Positions 45,300 through 57,145 of a DNA stretch of 64,000 bases are shown one piece after another. The DNA comes from Patiria miniata (taxonomy: Eukaryota > Echinodermata > Asteroidea > Valvatida > Asterinidae), in contig NW_024037059.1 in assembly GCF_015706575.1 (NCBI RefSeq), positions 14,173,730 to 14,237,729 on the forward strand. Direction: 5' to 3'. Under the pieces are notes generated by a model. That model was not told the origin of the DNA, did no database searches, and worked only from the letters and a program-made list of their open reading frames with translations. A program made the translations under genes and the position numbers. Every line of letters begins with the position of its first letter. The first letter of the stretch is position 1.

Positions 45300-48034
45300 T
45301 TGGCAGGATCGCTGCATGGCCATGCTGGTTGCCCTTCATAGTATACACGTACTGCAGTCAACATTGATCACTCCAAAACGACTTGAATAAAGATAGCATA
45401 TGCCATACTATGCAGATATATTACAATATCCTTTATCATTTAAATTTTCCAGGAGCGAGCGAGCCGGGAGGCATTTTCAAACGTAGAGTCTGTTTCCTTC
45501 CGGCCTAGGCTTCAGGGGCTTGGTTCATGATTTTAACTGGTCTCCGACTAGGAAACTCGAATCAGATCAGTCAAGTATCAGCCCAATTTTCTGCTGCTGA
45601 ATAAGTAATTGATTTATGAAGCAAAATGTTAATTTATTTAATAAGAAAAATTGTCGAGCCGAACAGCAGGCTATATAAACCGAGGTTGACGGGGGGGGGG
45701 GGGGGATTTATCCAATATGTTGATATGACAAGGTTTACCACGCTACTAGACATTTATATTACAGAAGTTATTGGACCATTGCCAATTTTCCTCGTCGAGA
45801 ATACATTTTCAAAACGAATAAACGAAAACATAATATTTTCCGCATCAGATAAGTTATGAGTTTTTTCAATTGAATATTGCACTAAAATGCAATCAAAGGA
45901 TATGATTTTTACATTCAGAAGAGTGACGTGTGATGTATGACCCCCCCCCCCCCCAAAGTAGGAGAAATCATCCTCGCACGAGGCTGTTTTTTGTTCATAA
46001 CAGTAAAGCAGCAGATGGTGTGTGTGCACATCTCCCATTGGAGACTAAACTGCCCTCGTGTAAGAATATAACTTTAATATCTAATGTTTTTTTGTAATAA
46101 CATTATTACAATCACATTTTTGATGACGGCATGATATCAGCACGGGAACACATCTTTAATTTTCTTCTATTATTTTAGATAGGCTACCTGTAAAATTAGG
46201 GGGGGTTTTGGTGATGAAAGCTACATATGTACGCTTTTCTTTTGCAGGCAATGATGAAACCTATGTCGTAGAAAAACACAGCCTTTTTATTATGTTGATG
46301 TTTTTTTAATAACGGTACGTGTAGTTGAATATAGTCATTTCGCGCGCCCGGATATTGTGGGAAGTTTCATACGCACGAAATTTGTTGGTAGTCATCAAGC
46401 ACTTCAAACTATGTTGTGTACTTTGTTAACAAAAATATGCTGTAAAATTCATTAGCTAAAGATATTTAATATTGAATTGAAAGTACAGTTGAATATGAAA
46501 CTGGCTTATTGAAAAGAGAGGTGCACGGGGTCGCTCTCATTGAGAAAGTGCACAGACTAGAAAATAGGATGCATTTCCAACTGTACTATAGGCACCCCGT
46601 GCAATATAAGAACAGTAACAAGGTCGTTTCTATAACTGTTGCATCTTTAGCCAAAAAGCATGGTCAAAATCCCTCCTCCCTTCTTTTCTAAAACTGATAT
46701 TGTGATTACTTTTCCATTTTAAGTTCATGAATGCTTCTTAAAACCTTATTGACTGAAAAATGCATTTTCTTTTTAAAACAATGCAGACCTGTTGCGTCCT
46801 ATCTTTTAGAAATGCAATTATTATGGGATTGAACTTTGAAACGGGAATAAAGCTTTCGAAAATGTAATACATCCTATCCTTAGCCCGAATGACTTATGAA
46901 GCGGCCTTAACCGCTCAAAATAGCTTAACAGTTAGTGTATAATTATATTGCTGCAGTTATGTAGAAGCTGTACAAATAATACAGGGTGAGTCAAAAAAGC
47001 AGAACCCGAACCCCCAAAATTTTATTTCATATTTAAAAAAAGGAATTGTCGTCACAATTGTCTTCAAACATCACCAGCGATAAAACATCAGTTTAAAAGT
47101 AAAAAATATTCAAAAAGGTCCTTTTGAAGGCCCGTCTTTCAATTAAAAAAAACCCCTGGATTGTATAAATCATATTGTTTGCCTAACCAGGGTTGTTAAT
47201 AAAGATACTGTGTACTACGGTGTTTGACAGTTGTTGAAACATGTATACGGTGTCATTTTCTTTGTTGTTCCAAACAGTCAGAATACACAATATATATATT
47301 TTTTTAACAAGACAGGTTTTAGAGTAATTGTGTTTAAATGGTGATATTTTTTTAACGGATTGAGCAATTTCAGTAATTTTTTTCATCTAAAAGTAGCTTA
47401 TGAAACTGGCTTTTCCAATCATTGTTATTTTTGGTGCTATATTTTTTTTAAATATCAAATTCATTTTTGGGGGGTTCGGGTTCTGTTTTTTTTCTCCCCC
47501 TGTATTTTAGGGGTACACGACAAGCTTGAGAAAATCGCATGGTTTAGTATACTGTTGCGGGCATCTCAGAGGGTGTCTATTGTCATGCATGTTACAATGA
47601 ATATACAAAGGTTTTACTCATGCCTAGCTATCCCAGCGATACAAAACCATTGCCCTCTGACCCCGCCTTAACGCATCAGCTCTATAGGCCTTCATAACCA
47701 TCCCCTTATGGAAGAGCAAATCCTGACACGTAGGCCTATCGCTATAATATTGCTTCAGAAACAGGGCATTCTTAAGCATGTTTACCTGTTTAAAAGTGAC
47801 TTCGCGGTTGTCAAATTCCGAATTTTGTTTATAAATAAAACCTCTGCAAGAAACATATCATGAAAAGTTGATCCATTTGTCTACAACTTTGGAACAATGT
47901 GAGATTCCTTCAACGCGCCAAATGCCAATTTGACAATATTGACATTATTATATTATTCTAGAAAAGCCTGTGCGTGTTTCCCTTTGTAACCCAGATGTTT
48001 TCATGAAACGCGTGTGCCATTGTGCTTATATTAG
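45300..48034 (+). repeat. Gamma block after unit C, truncated
   Basis: Matches 13893 onward and 29326 onward, then stops abruptly at 48034 in TTGTGCTTATATTA, where other copies continue ACATATGACAGG. This is a rearrangement breakpoint and marks the end of the direct-orientation array. It includes the mariner-like MITE at 46982-47502, with an internal deletion. Confidence 0.8.
46982..47502. mobile_element. mariner-like MITE, internally deleted
   Basis: Left end CAGGGTGAGTC, right end CCCCCTG, at the same position in the gamma block as 15300-15896 but shorter. Confidence 0.65.
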
Positions 48035-49514
48035 GGAGGTTTCGCAAGCGGACGGATGCTGGAATTCTCTTGAATGAACTATTTTTGGAAAATGAAATAA
48101 TGCTTTATCAGAAAATATAGGGGCCTACTTGATTCGGTTGGTTCTGGCTGAAAAAAATAGATTTTCTCGCATGATTTTTTTTTCGCGTGAAGCAGTTTTG
48201 ATCGATTCGGAACTGATTGAACCGATCCGGAACTAGGAAAGTGACATCGGTACTTTTGACGTCATAAAATCAAAATAAAAATGGTCTCTCCGTCACTCAA
48301 GGTAAACTAAAGTTTAATCAATGTCACTTGAATTCGTGGAGTAGTTGAGCTGAAAGCAGCCTGAATGACGTTTGCTATCCGGAACTATATAGGAAAACGA
48401 CTGTAACGTTTCATACGTTTAAAGTTTAGAGGGCATCTATATCAAGTTTCATTTTTTTTTTTTAAGCTTAAATCTCCCATTATTGGCAATTTTTCCGTAA
48501 GTCGTCTTTGTAACTCTTCATCTTGCCCCGAATTTCTACATCAGGTGAACATTTATCTATGGATTCAATTATACTCAACAAATAAAGCCAATTTCACGAA
48601 AAGAAAGCTGCAAAGAGCGGTAATGTATTAGGCCTAAGTGCGAATGCGAAGCGAAAATTGTTACAGAAAGCCCACGGCGATGCTAGCCCAGGACGCGGTC
48701 TTCATGGCTTTACACATTAGCGCGACGTTTTGGGCATCTACGCGAAGCAACAACCCAATCCATGTATGTACAGTATGTATGACATAGGCCTACATATCAA
48801 TATCTTAGACCCAATCAGACACTGGAATCTGGAAATCATGAACCTTTTCAGATTTGGTTAAAGAAGATACTTTCCAAATTCATGCCAAATGGGTTAGGGG
48901 CATATATGATGTTTTTTGGTAATTACAAGAATTATTGTCTAAAAATCAACTCAAGCACATCCAGTGGTTTTTCGAGACTCGGAGTAAATATTTAATGGAA
49001 GTTAAATAAACAAGAAACAGAAACTTGGAAAAACGTTGGATTGTAACATGTTTACAAATTTAACTCAATACGGCTAAATAATTTGCATATTTGGATGTCA
49101 AATTCTGTCCTAAAACCACATCGACCATCACTCTATCACTTAACTCGTGTTTTTTTTTCTGTCCCTACAACAGAAGTTCTTATTTGGGTTGTTATATCTC
49201 ACCAATTATATTGCGGCCTTATTGAAATAAATGTGCTAATGACATCACACGATAAAAGTTTCAGTGATAAAATTACAATCTATATTCAATTATCTTTCCG
49301 CTAATTTGCGTTGATATTATTGTTCATACTTGATGTGCGTTCCCAAGGCGTTGAGAAATATAACTTCAAATCTCAAAAATACTTAAGAGAATGAAGCGTC
49401 AAGTGAACAAATACAATTCAGTTCTTGTCCAGACCAGATTCGCCACCCAACAGTCTCAAATTTCAAAATTTAGGAGAGTAAACACATGCCTAAATTAAAA
49501 TGAAAACCCTCCAC
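48035..49514. other. Single-copy spacer between array arms, no gene seen
   Basis: Begins GGGAGGTTTCGCAAGCGGAC directly after the breakpoint. I found no second copy in the window. Short open frames (for example 49083-49304) lack recognisable domains. Confidence 0.5.
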
Positions 49515-49619
49515 CTGATTATAAACCAAGTCCCGAATTTCAAGGTGTTGATACTGATGAAGCGACGCCGTCAAAGCAGCACCAGCTGTGTATCAACATC
49601 CTCTTCGTATCTACTCGCT
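49515..49619 (-). other. Exon 6 of gene E (UTR or alternative)
   Basis: On the minus strand an acceptor (TTTTAAATACAG) precedes and a donor-like TCAG/GTGGAG follows, at positions equivalent to exon 6 of the other genes. The sequence is diverged apart from a shared AGCTGGTGCTGCT core. Confidence 0.45.
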
Positions 49620-50083
49620 CTGTATTTAAAATAGAAACGGTGTGAATGTTACCACATTGACAGCTTTGTTTCTCTCTTTCATCATGACAATTTTCTACAT
49701 GGTTCAGTTGATAGCCTCAATTTAATCAATGTGAAGAATGATGAGATAGAATTTTGTAAATTTAAGAAAAGAAATAATTATGACACGCATAAATGTGTAT
49801 GTACAATCCAAGGGAGATTTCCCTGTAGAATCCCCGGGAGATCCTCTTTTATATAACATAATTGCGAAATCTTATCTAAAAAAGCAACTTTTTTCCTTCG
49901 AGAAATGTTTTGGCTATACTAGTCAAACATTGTCAGTCTTTTGCAAAGAACACTACCATTCAGTATTGGACCAACCAAATATACCCATCGTGGGTATAAA
50001 CATTATAAGCATTTGAAATAACTTGTGACATTGTAGGCCTGCATGCGACATTCATTGTAAAACTTGATTACCTTGTCAGAGAA

Positions 50084-51394
50084 TTACCCATCTGTCTGTT
50101 CTCGTTTGTGAGGAGGAGCTCGTTTGTGAGGAGGAGCTCGTTTGTGAGGAGGTCGGATGGCGTGCGGAGCTCGTTTGTGAGGAGGTCGGATGGCGTGCGG
50201 AGCTCGTTTGTGAGGAGGTCGGATGGCGTGCGGAGCTCGTTCTGAAAGGTAAGGTCAAGATATTGGTTGTTCTTCGTTCAAAAGAATAACTTCTCAGCAA
50301 ATGACAGAGATAAGCCATCAAAACAAATGAGAGAAAAATATAGAATTGGCTTCCATTATGTGCGAATTATGCAGGACATCAAAATCTCGGAATTTGCGTG
50401 TATGGAAAATGCGTTCAATTGATTGGTAATGTTTTCGAATGCGATGATTCTATTTTATGATGATTGGCAACGAAAGAAATAATGGAGGTTCAAGTCCATG
50501 TTTTACGAAACTACATGAATAAAGAGCTATCTACCAGTCGATAAGATACTGCAACAGTGTATCGGTTGCAGCTACTTACCCTCTAAATCTTGCTCTTCGC
50601 GTACAGCTTCAACATCTATATACAGGGGGGAAAAGTTGTTAAATATCTGTATTATTGACATCGTTAAAATGAATTGTAGTGGAGGCTCGAACAGCTTTGG
50701 GGTAATCATGAGCTGTTGGGGAAATATTTGTCGTATACATTTATGCACTAAAACATTTAATTGAGGAGCATTAGAAGACGTGGGCAGCCGTGACGTTAGT
50801 CAGGCAGAATCAAATCGAAAAGTAATGTAACTAGAGTGAAAGTCGGGCGCGTAAGCGTTGATGAAGTAGCTACTACTTCATCAAAAGTAGTTGTAGCTAC
50901 GAAAGCTTATGCACACTTTCACTCCAGTTAGTCATTTAAAGTGCTACTTTTCCATTTGAGAATCATTGTACTTGAGAATCATTAAATGAAGCATTATTCA
51001 AATTTGAACCTACACTTACCACAAAAGAAGGGATTATCTTCTCTTAACCTATTTCTGAACAAATAATTCATATCCTGTACTGACATGGACATACCTCGCT
51101 TGCTTTCCCCGGATTCGCCATCACAGCAACATGCGTCCTCTTTGGAACAAAATAAAAGGAAAAGTGCGTAAATATTTCAGCAAAAGATGAAGTTGTTCCA
51201 AAATAATATCAGTTTAAAAGTTAGTCTTAAGGGGCCAAATGTCTATATAATTTTGTGCGCCGGTTTAAGAGCATTTGGTTGGAGAGGAGAAAAATCATCT
51301 GATGTATAGGACAAACCAATTTGGCAGGTGTTTTTTACTCACCCATCAACACCAGGCCAAGTATGACCAGACAGCTCACAATTATTAACTTCAT
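50084..51394 (-). CDS. Secreted multi-copy peptide precursor E
   Basis: Predicted 96-residue precursor on the minus strand: exon 2 51456-51343 (ATG 51394), exon 3 51139-51095, exon 4 50615-50580, exon 5 50241-50072 with TAA at 50086-50084; all GT-AG and phase 1. Residues 1-17 are the family leader, ending VLM in place of VLL. Exon 3 gives EDACCCDGESGESKR, with three adjacent Cys where the others have one; exon 4 gives acidic DVEAVREEQDLE. Exon 5 gives E-R, then APHAIRPPHKR three times, APPHKR twice, and EQTDG. Five Lys-Arg pairs punctuate the repeats, so processing could release three identical His/Pro-rich nonapeptides (APHAIRPPH) and two APPH tetrapeptides. The first repeat aligns with RASHLAFR of gene A, so it probably arose by expansion of that segment. 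Receptor, target and function unknown. Confidence 0.8.
50101..50237 (-). repeat. Coding tandem repeat in exon 5 of gene E
   Basis: Three 33-bp units that appear identical at the DNA level, followed by two 18-bp units (plus-strand word GAGCTCGTTTGTGAGGAG). Unit lengths are multiples of three, so changes in copy number keep the frame. The 18-bp unit looks like the 33-bp unit with 15 bp removed. Confidence 0.85.
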
Positions 51395-51845
51395 TTTGTC
51401 CACGCCAACAACTCACAGTACACGAATATAGCAAGTATCTTTGGGTAGAAGGTAAACTGTGACAACAAAGAAATAAACAAAGAAACTGCATATTTAAAGA
51501 GCAATTATTTTCTTGCACAATTAAGCGTAAAGTTTAAGAAGGTACAGTAACCGAAGTAGCTGAAGAATATTCGCAAGTCTAACAAGGCTCTACGTGTACT
51601 TGTAACTTGCATGAAGTGTTTAAGGTTCCGATGGATGTTTACCACGGGAATACAACTGTATCATCCTTTTCATAGAGTTTTAGTAATATTGACGAAAAAA
51701 AGAATAAAAATAGGCCTATCGAGAAAGAAAATCGACAGACAGGCAACTATTGGCCCGTCTGTCAGTTTGTGATACGCAATAAATGTGAATCTCACGTTAA
51801 CTGCATTACAACATTTAAAAAAAAACAGTCCGGAGCGCCACTTAC

Positions 51846-51960
51846 CTGTTCTATAAAGAATGCAAGAAATCTTCAAACTTGGCCTTAAATAGCATAAATA
51901 TTTTCTTTTGTTCCCAGAATGCCGTTGAGAAAATAATGAATATTTATAATTCACCGGCAG
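51846..51960 (-). promoter_or_regulatory. Promoter and non-coding exon 1 of gene E
   Basis: Read on the minus strand: CCGGTGAATTATAAATATTC, CAACGGCATTCTGGGAA, TATTTATG and TATTTAAGG TATA-like words, then a short exon 1 ending TATAGAACAG at 51846 before donor GTAAGT. It is closest to promoter A. Confidence 0.65.
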
Positions 51961-52019
51961 AATTTAAAGGAAATTGAAGGATTAATTTTTTTAATATACT
52001 TCCGTAACAGTTTAAAACT

Positions 52020-52860
52020 TTGGAACACCTCTTTAAAGCAACTGGTGGAAGACTATTAATTGTCTTAATTGCTTATCAATACCTTAGCCAGACTGGTACC
52101 ATCCTTGAAAACGGTTTTATTAGCTATTCTTTGCGGACTTAAGCCCCTCTGGAGTAAACACTGGTATCGAATTCTTGAAATGCGATAATTGTCATGGTTA
52201 TTCCTCGTGTATTGGACCCCTGTCATATTTGAATATTAGTATAATTCCACACGTGATTAGCTGCATCAAAGGCCAAGTTCGGGCAAGGACCATTAGTCGA
52301 CTAGTGGTTGATTTGTGACGTACCTTACGCCTGCGCACTGATAGCAACGTGCGAACGTCTCTAGTCAAACGCTGGTCAAAATGTCATCGCAAAACTTCCG
52401 GATCCTGGCTCTCTGCTAGCGTTATGAATGCGCGCGGCTATTGGTTACCAGCGAAGCAACCAACCCCAGTAGGCTGGTTCGTTGACTAGACAGAGTTCGG
52501 GCAAACGTTAGTTAATCATTGGTCAACTATAGTCCTTGCGCGAACTTGGCCTATACATGTATCTTAAAACCATCTGGTTGCACTAGCGCGTAATCCCCCC
52601 ACCCACACCAATGTTTACCATGTAGTGTGGATATTCCTTTGTTTTCGTATTTAGCAGTAAGTAAAACCTGTGAAAAAAACTCATTTTACTCACACTTTGA
52701 AAACTCTTTCAACCCATTTTTTCTATGATTCCCTTTAGTGTTTCTTTTCATTTTGCCACCGATAAACCTAACCCCAAAATGCCTCTAAACCTGTTTTTCC
52801 AGACAACGTTGCTGCTACCTGGTTTAGGTGGACCATCTTTTTTGTTTGGAAGACCACATA
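52020..52860. repeat. Upstream flank of gene E, inverted copy of the gene A flank
   Basis: Reverse-complement match to 3950-4780, interrupted by the small TIR element at 52270-52552. Confidence 0.75.
52270..52552. mobile_element. Small TIR element (283 bp)
   Basis: Ends AGGCCAAGTTCGGGCAAGGAC, shortened here to its first half AGGCCAAGTTCG, and inverted CGAACTTGGCCT. The gene A flank lacks it (near 4470). A further CAAGGAC/GTCCTTG pair continues both ends. Target duplication not clear. Non-coding. Confidence 0.65.
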
Positions 52861-53160
52861 CACAGTGAATGTAATGTTTGTACACCCATACAAGTGTGTA
52901 TTTGCCTGCAATCGGGTACCCCTATTGTCCCTCTTTTGTTTGTACTTTTTAGGAAGACCTCCCACTTGTTTTGTACACGATTTGGGAATTGATTGACAGC
53001 CCCCCCCCTCATGACCTTGTCGCCTCCCAAGTCGCCCCCCCCCCCCCACTGAGATTGTGAGTTTCTAAAAAATTATCATTGGTCTACATGACCCCCCCCC
53101 CCCATGAAATGTTCAAGCCCCCCCCCCCCCAGCACCCCCCCACTGAAAAATTCCTGGCCA
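52861..53160. other. C-rich low-complexity stretch
   Basis: Several poly(C) tracts (near 53001, 53035, 53092 and 53118) and degenerate AT-rich sequence. No gene; minus-strand Gly-rich frames here follow from the C runs. Confidence 0.5.
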
Positions 53161-54640
53161 CGCCACTGTTTTGGGGAGAACAATAAACTTTGAGTGGTTT
53201 TTAAAGAATACTTTTAAAGAATACGCACGCACTTTTCTTAATATCCAGACGCTTTACAACGTAATTTTTATACTTTAGAGGTTTAGAAGAATCACGTTTC
53301 AAATTTTCAGTAAGATTACATTTCCCAAGACTAGCAAATTACGTCGACGTCTTCCATTCCTTCTGTATGCCCTCCTTGAATTTCTACATCGTGTGGAGAT
53401 TATACCTGTTGACTATTTTACCCAATGAATATTGAAGCCAATTGCAAGGAAAAGTTCATTCATACTTTTACAGGCTTACACGTGTGAATAGGAAGCAAAC
53501 CTTTCGGTGTATCCGTCATACGTGACAAAATGGCGCGATGTATTATCATTCGCTCAAGTTCACAACATGCCCAATCGGTCATCGCGGACTTTAAAAATCA
53601 GTTGGTATGAAAATACTTCAAAGTTTCACTTAAGGATTACTGATGATGTTTGTTAGGCCTAAAACAGACAAGAATAACAGGTACAAATATTATGCACGTT
53701 CAGTGGTTTTATCATGAGACACGGACAAAATATTTATTTGAAGTTAGATTATAGTGAAATAAAGATAAAATCATTGAAGTACATGTTTAAAAAGAATACT
53801 CAATACACCTAAAAGTTGAATATTTTAATAAATGTGAAATTCTGTCTCTAAAAACCTTAATATTGCCTATAGTATAGATATTCATTGGTGAAATCCTCAA
53901 CAGTGTTTTGAATAATAAATTACCAAAATTACAGCTATTTTATGGTAAGAGTTTCTACAGGGTGACCCCCAAAAATGCAACCCTAAAATATTGATTGTTA
54001 TGTTTTGGGTATCAGATTAAAGCTGAGAGATTTTTCTTTCAAATACTGAAAAAAAGTCATGAAAATAGCACTTTGGGTTGTTGGAAATGCCAATTATGTA
54101 GAAGTAGTCATTTTTTATCCTGTACACAAATACTTCTAACAGTGAAAAAAGTCTATAGTTAGTAAGCCCACTGTGCAATTATCTTTAATATTTTGACATA
54201 TTCATGATGCTGAAAAGGTTTAAAATAGGACTAAAAAGGAGGAGATACCTGTTCAGCTGGAACATAAAAGGTATTTCCATCAAATTCATTTGCACTCTTG
54301 TCATATTATGTGCAGCGTTGTTTGTGAGAATTAGGACATCCCTTAACTGTAGTTTGTGTACAGGATGAAAAATGGCTGCTTTTACATATAAATTGGCATT
54401 TTCTCAGCAATCCAAACGCTATTTCATGTTTTTTTCAGTATTCAAAAGAAAAAGCTCTCAGCTTTAATCTGATACCCAAATCATCAAAATCCACCGATCC
54501 TTTTTTTTTAAAGGCAGATGTTTCAGGGTTGCATTTTTTGTTTGGGTCACCCTGTATAATGTTTTGAATATCGACCATCACTATCACATTTGACACTCGA
54601 TTGTTACTTTGCCTACTAAGTTTGATGGAATGTCTATTGG
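53161..54640 (-). repeat. Inverted, shortened beta block behind gene D
   Basis: About 53380-54350 is the reverse complement of sequence near 9890-10890 in unit A; 53180-53400 instead resembles gamma sequence near 58190-58400, so this end is a chimeric junction. Contains an inverted copy of the long-TIR MITE. Confidence 0.7.
53958..54554. mobile_element. Long-TIR mariner-like MITE, copy behind gene D
   Basis: Ends CAGGGTGACCC and GGGTCACCCTG with TA flanks; homologous to 20538-21189. The exon-like open stretch in its centre is interrupted in this copy. Confidence 0.7.
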
Positions 54641-55110
54641 TGTTAATGTGTCACCCTTTGTGTTGTAGCTCCCTTATTGTACGTCACAACACTTTTAGCC
54701 TTAGATATTTGTTTGGTTCCATTCTTTATTAAGTTGATTATTTTCAATTTTAATACATGATTATGTGTTTCCAAGCTCAGCTGTTGAGAAATGTACAGTA
54801 AGTGCAGGAAATGCAGAATCATATAATGTATTATACATGTTATTATATATATGCATGTATTGGCCTTCAACGCATGGAGCGTTCCACCAATGAAAAGCTG
54901 GTACAATCGTCTTACACACGAATATCCGCAATATCAAAAAGAAAAAGAAAAAAAATCGTTTCTCTCAAGAATTACGAATGCAGCGAATATAACTAAGTTG
55001 TACGGAGCGGATTCGTCACCCCGAATGTCATAAATGTTAGAGCTTAGAAGAGCAAACACAAGCATAATATTAACACTTCAATTAAAATAGGAAAGTTTTA
55101 CCAACAACAC

Positions 55111-55198
55111 CTGTATAATACATTGTAAGTCCTGAAATTAAAAGTGTCGATTCTAAAGTATGGCGTCAGAATCCTCTGCGTCCATGTCTCCGCTAGCT
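55111..55198 (-). other. Exon 6 of gene D (UTR or alternative)
   Basis: Same acceptor and donor as exon 6 of A-C. It lacks 18 bp relative to B and C, the part that would read KAGAAL in the alternative frame. The change keeps that frame at this point, but the exon length (88 nt) no longer preserves phase. Confidence 0.45.
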
Positions 55199-55611
55199 CT
55201 GCATTGAAAAGAGAAACAAATACGAACGTTACAAAATTGCAGTTTTGTTTCACTCTTTCATTGTACAAATTAATGAGCACATGAAGGATAAGTTGATAGC
55301 CTCCATTTCATCAATGTGAAGAATGATTCAGATGAATTTTGCAGAATTTAAGTAGAATTTGAGTCTGACAAATAGAAATGATTGTGTAAAGTTTTGCTTG
55401 GAATTGTTTGATCTGATGAACCATACATTGTAACTGCGAAGTCTTATCTCAATAGACAACGTTTTTATATGAGAAACGTTTCGGTTACTAGCAAAACTCT
55501 GTCAGTTTTACATCACAGAACATTGTCATATATAAACATATGGCATTGCACGTGCAGTATTCATTTTCATTACCTTGCCAGATTAGCATGCAAGTTGTCC
55601 ACTACTCGGTA

Positions 55612-56591
55612 TTAGCCTTTCTTGCGCCTGTGTTGTTTGGATAGACCCTCCCCGGAGGGACCGACGGGGCCGCCCCTTTTCGAAGGTTCGGCGGAGTGTA
55701 ATTTTTCGAAGGCGAGATGCAGAGCTCGTTCTGAAAGGTACATCAGGCCACGAAATTAGTTGATACCTATTTCACATTTAAAAAGCTTATATTTCATGAA
55801 TATAGCCTCAAACTGCGTAAGACGTGAGAGCTCTCTACCAGTCAATAGCCGCTGATACGGACAAGGCATTGTAGTTGTGTATCGATGGCAGCTATTAATT
55901 ATACTTACGATCTAAATCTTGCTCTTCGTGTCCGGATTCAACCGTGGTATCTACAGAGGAATATATTTAATTAAAGTGATTATAAAACTTATTATGTATC
56001 CTTGTTATTGATAATTAAAAGTGAATTGTAGTGGATGCTTGAAAAGATTGGGGTATTGAGAGCCGTTGGAAATTCTGTATTAATACCTAAAAATTAAATA
56101 CAATATTATATGCAGCTCTGAAACACTTACTTGAGATTCGTTGTATTTTAGAACATTGAATTTGAAGAAAACTTTGAGCAGTTATCACAAAAGAGGGGAT
56201 ATTTCAATATCTTCTCCTAATCTATTTTTGAACAAATAATTCATATCCCGTGCTGACATGTACATACCTCGCTTGCTTTCCCCGGAATGGCCATCACAAC
56301 GTGCGTTCTCTTTGGAACAAAATAAAAAGAAAAGTGCGAAAATATTTCAGCAAAAAAGATCAACTTGTGCCAAAATAATTTCATGCAGTATCGCGTAAAA
56401 GCTCAATTTAAGCGTCTAGTCTTAACTCTTAAGGGCCAAATGTCTAATAATGTGCGCCGGGTTTAGAGTGTTTGATCGGAGAGGAGAAAAATCATCTGCT
56501 GTACAGGAAAAACCAATTTAGCAGGTGTTATTTACTCACCCAACAACACCAGGCCAAGTATGACCAGACAGCTCACAATTATTAACTTCAT
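55612..56591 (-). CDS. Secreted peptide precursor D
   Basis: Predicted 84-residue precursor on the minus strand with intact promoter. Exon 2 56650-56540 (ATG 56591), exon 3 56309-56268, exon 4 55950-55909, exon 5 55730-55574 with TAA at 55614-55612; all GT-AG and phase 1. The leader is identical in protein to B and C; exon 3 gives ENARCDGHSGESKR (Asn for Asp at the second residue); exon 4 gives DTTVESGHEEQDLD; exon 5 gives QRALHLAFEKLHSAEPSKR, GGPVGPSGEGLSK and QHRRKKG. The last peptide matches C exactly, while the spacer differs (ALHLAFEKLHS against TSHLAFRELHS). With C it is the best candidate for an active gene of the linker/basic-tail type. Function not established. Confidence 0.8.
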
Positions 56592-57040
56592 TTTGTCAAC
56601 GCCAACAACTCACAGCATACGAATAGTATATCTTTCGGGTAGAAGGTAAACTGTAACAACAAGTAAATAAACAAAGAAAACAGGAAATGTATACAATTAT
56701 TTTCCTGCACAGGCATGAAGTTTAAGAAGGTAATATCGAAGCAGCTGAATATACACGCATGCATAAAATGGCTCTACCGGTACTTGTAGCTTGCAGGAAA
56801 AGTTTTTAGATTCCGATTGATGTTTTCCACGGGAATATAAATGTACAGCTTTTTTTCTTAGAGTTTGAATTGATATTGATAAAAAAATGTACTATCAAAA
56901 ATAAACTCAACAGACAAGCAACTACATGTATACATGTAGGTCCGTCTGTCAGTTTGTGATTCGCAATGAATGTGAATCTCACGTTAACTGCATGCATTAC
57001 ATACAACATTCAGAAAAACACAGTCCTGAGCGCCACTTAC

Positions 57041-57145
57041 CTGTTCGATACAAGAATACAAGAAATCTTCAAACTTGGCCTTAAATACTCTGCGGTCCCT
57101 GCATGCCGTTGGGAAACATTCTTATGAATATTCATAAGTCACCGG
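57041..57145 (-). promoter_or_regulatory. Promoter and non-coding exon 1 of gene D
   Basis: Minus-strand order as in C: ACCGGTGAC, palindrome TTATGAATATTCATAA (57122-57137), CCCAACGGCATGCAGGGAC, TATTTAAGG (complement of 57079-57087), and a short exon 1 ending ATCGAACAG at 57041 before GTAAGT. Confidence 0.7.

Noticed and set aside
46509-46691. 60-codon frame also seen inverted at 60957-60748
   Set aside because: Interrupted in the other two gamma copies and without start context or a domain; sequence identity here reflects recent duplication, not selection.
49780-50016. 78-codon plus-strand frame
   Set aside because: Lies antisense in the last intron of gene E and has no recognisable domain.
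5336-57145. Assignment to the sea urchin 185/333 (Trf), strongylocin, centrocin or defensin families
   Set aside because: Exon number, leader, Cys pattern and repeat make-up do not fit what I know of those families.
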